From Desulfovibrio sp. (GTDB lineage: Bacteria > Desulfobacterota > Desulfovibrionia > Desulfovibrionales > Desulfovibrionaceae): DNA of 64,000 nt. A program made the position numbers and the translations under genes. The stretch's first letter is position 1, and every line of letters begins with the position of its first letter. The stretch spans positions 32,431 to 96,430 of the forward strand of contig NZ_JAVESS010000009.1 of assembly GCF_034006445.1 (NCBI RefSeq), written 5' to 3'. Below, in pieces: positions 63,984-64,000 of the stretch. The notes below the pieces were generated by a model that saw only the letters and a list, made by a program, of their open reading frames with translations, was not told the DNA's origin and did not search any database.

Positions 63984-64000
63984 CCCTTTTGAAAAAGGGT
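63966..64000 (+). repeat. GC-rich hairpin repeat, family C copy 7 (cut by window edge)
   Basis: GTGGGGGAGGGACCC, then TTTTGAAAAAGGGT, the left half of the family C unit. The stretch 63825-63927 before it shows no supported gene. Confidence 0.8.

Overview
The window looks like a chromosomal segment of a sulfate-reducing deltaproteobacterium (Desulfobacterota), most likely Desulfovibrio, perhaps close to D. desulfuricans. I infer this from gene content: NifH beside an AnfO-like gene, an MqnP-type UbiA, a selenocysteine-containing SelD, zinc-type S14, S4 and L36, strong codon GC bias, and many short intergenic hairpin repeats. No species assignment was tested.

Layout. 1-2.9 kb: the 5' part of nifH (minus strand, running off the left edge) with a sigma-54 promoter and NifA-type sites, then divergent anfO-like and glutamine amidotransferase genes. 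3.1-8.7 kb: a D-amino-acid locus on the minus strand (MFS permease, N-acyl-D-amino-acid deacylase, D-serine dehydratase) with a divergent DsdC-like LysR regulator. 8.9-14.9 kb: a minus-strand metal-uptake operon with overlapping genes (TonB receptor, SAM methyltransferase, binding protein, FecCD permease, ATPase) behind a Fur-like box. 15.5-24.3 kb: tRNA-Thr, darP, ubiA/mqnP, a mogA-like gene, queF, murJ with a collagen-like insert, a membrane protein with a degenerate Hpt domain, and ftsY.

24.6-39.9 kb: one long ribosomal protein array (S10-spc-alpha order, rpsJ to rplQ) with secY, map and rpoA. It has a leader of about 530 nt and ends in a strong terminator. 40.3-49 kb: an SDR gene, selD with in-frame UGA and a SECIS hairpin, tRNA-Leu, then the proteostasis block tig-clpP-clpX-lon. 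49-64 kb: a minisatellite, a YbjQ-like gene, trpB, a variant thyX, an O-antigen-ligase-like gene, a NYN-domain gene, a polar amino acid ABC system with two tandem binding proteins, mnmA, a DUF3298-type secreted protein, and a CaCA exchanger behind a yybP-ykoY (Mn2+) riboswitch.

The most unusual theme is a set of small TA-flanked repeats. Their ends read TAGAGC...GCTCTA, and they repeatedly sit so that the first three bases of the element end form the TAG stop codon of the neighbouring gene (MFS gene, mogA-like, queF and waaL-like; possibly two more). Two other repeat families also occur: a GC-rich hairpin with 7 copies and a 150-bp element with terminal inverted repeats. Near 60.4-60.8 kb these families are nested and stacked, which gives an order of insertion.
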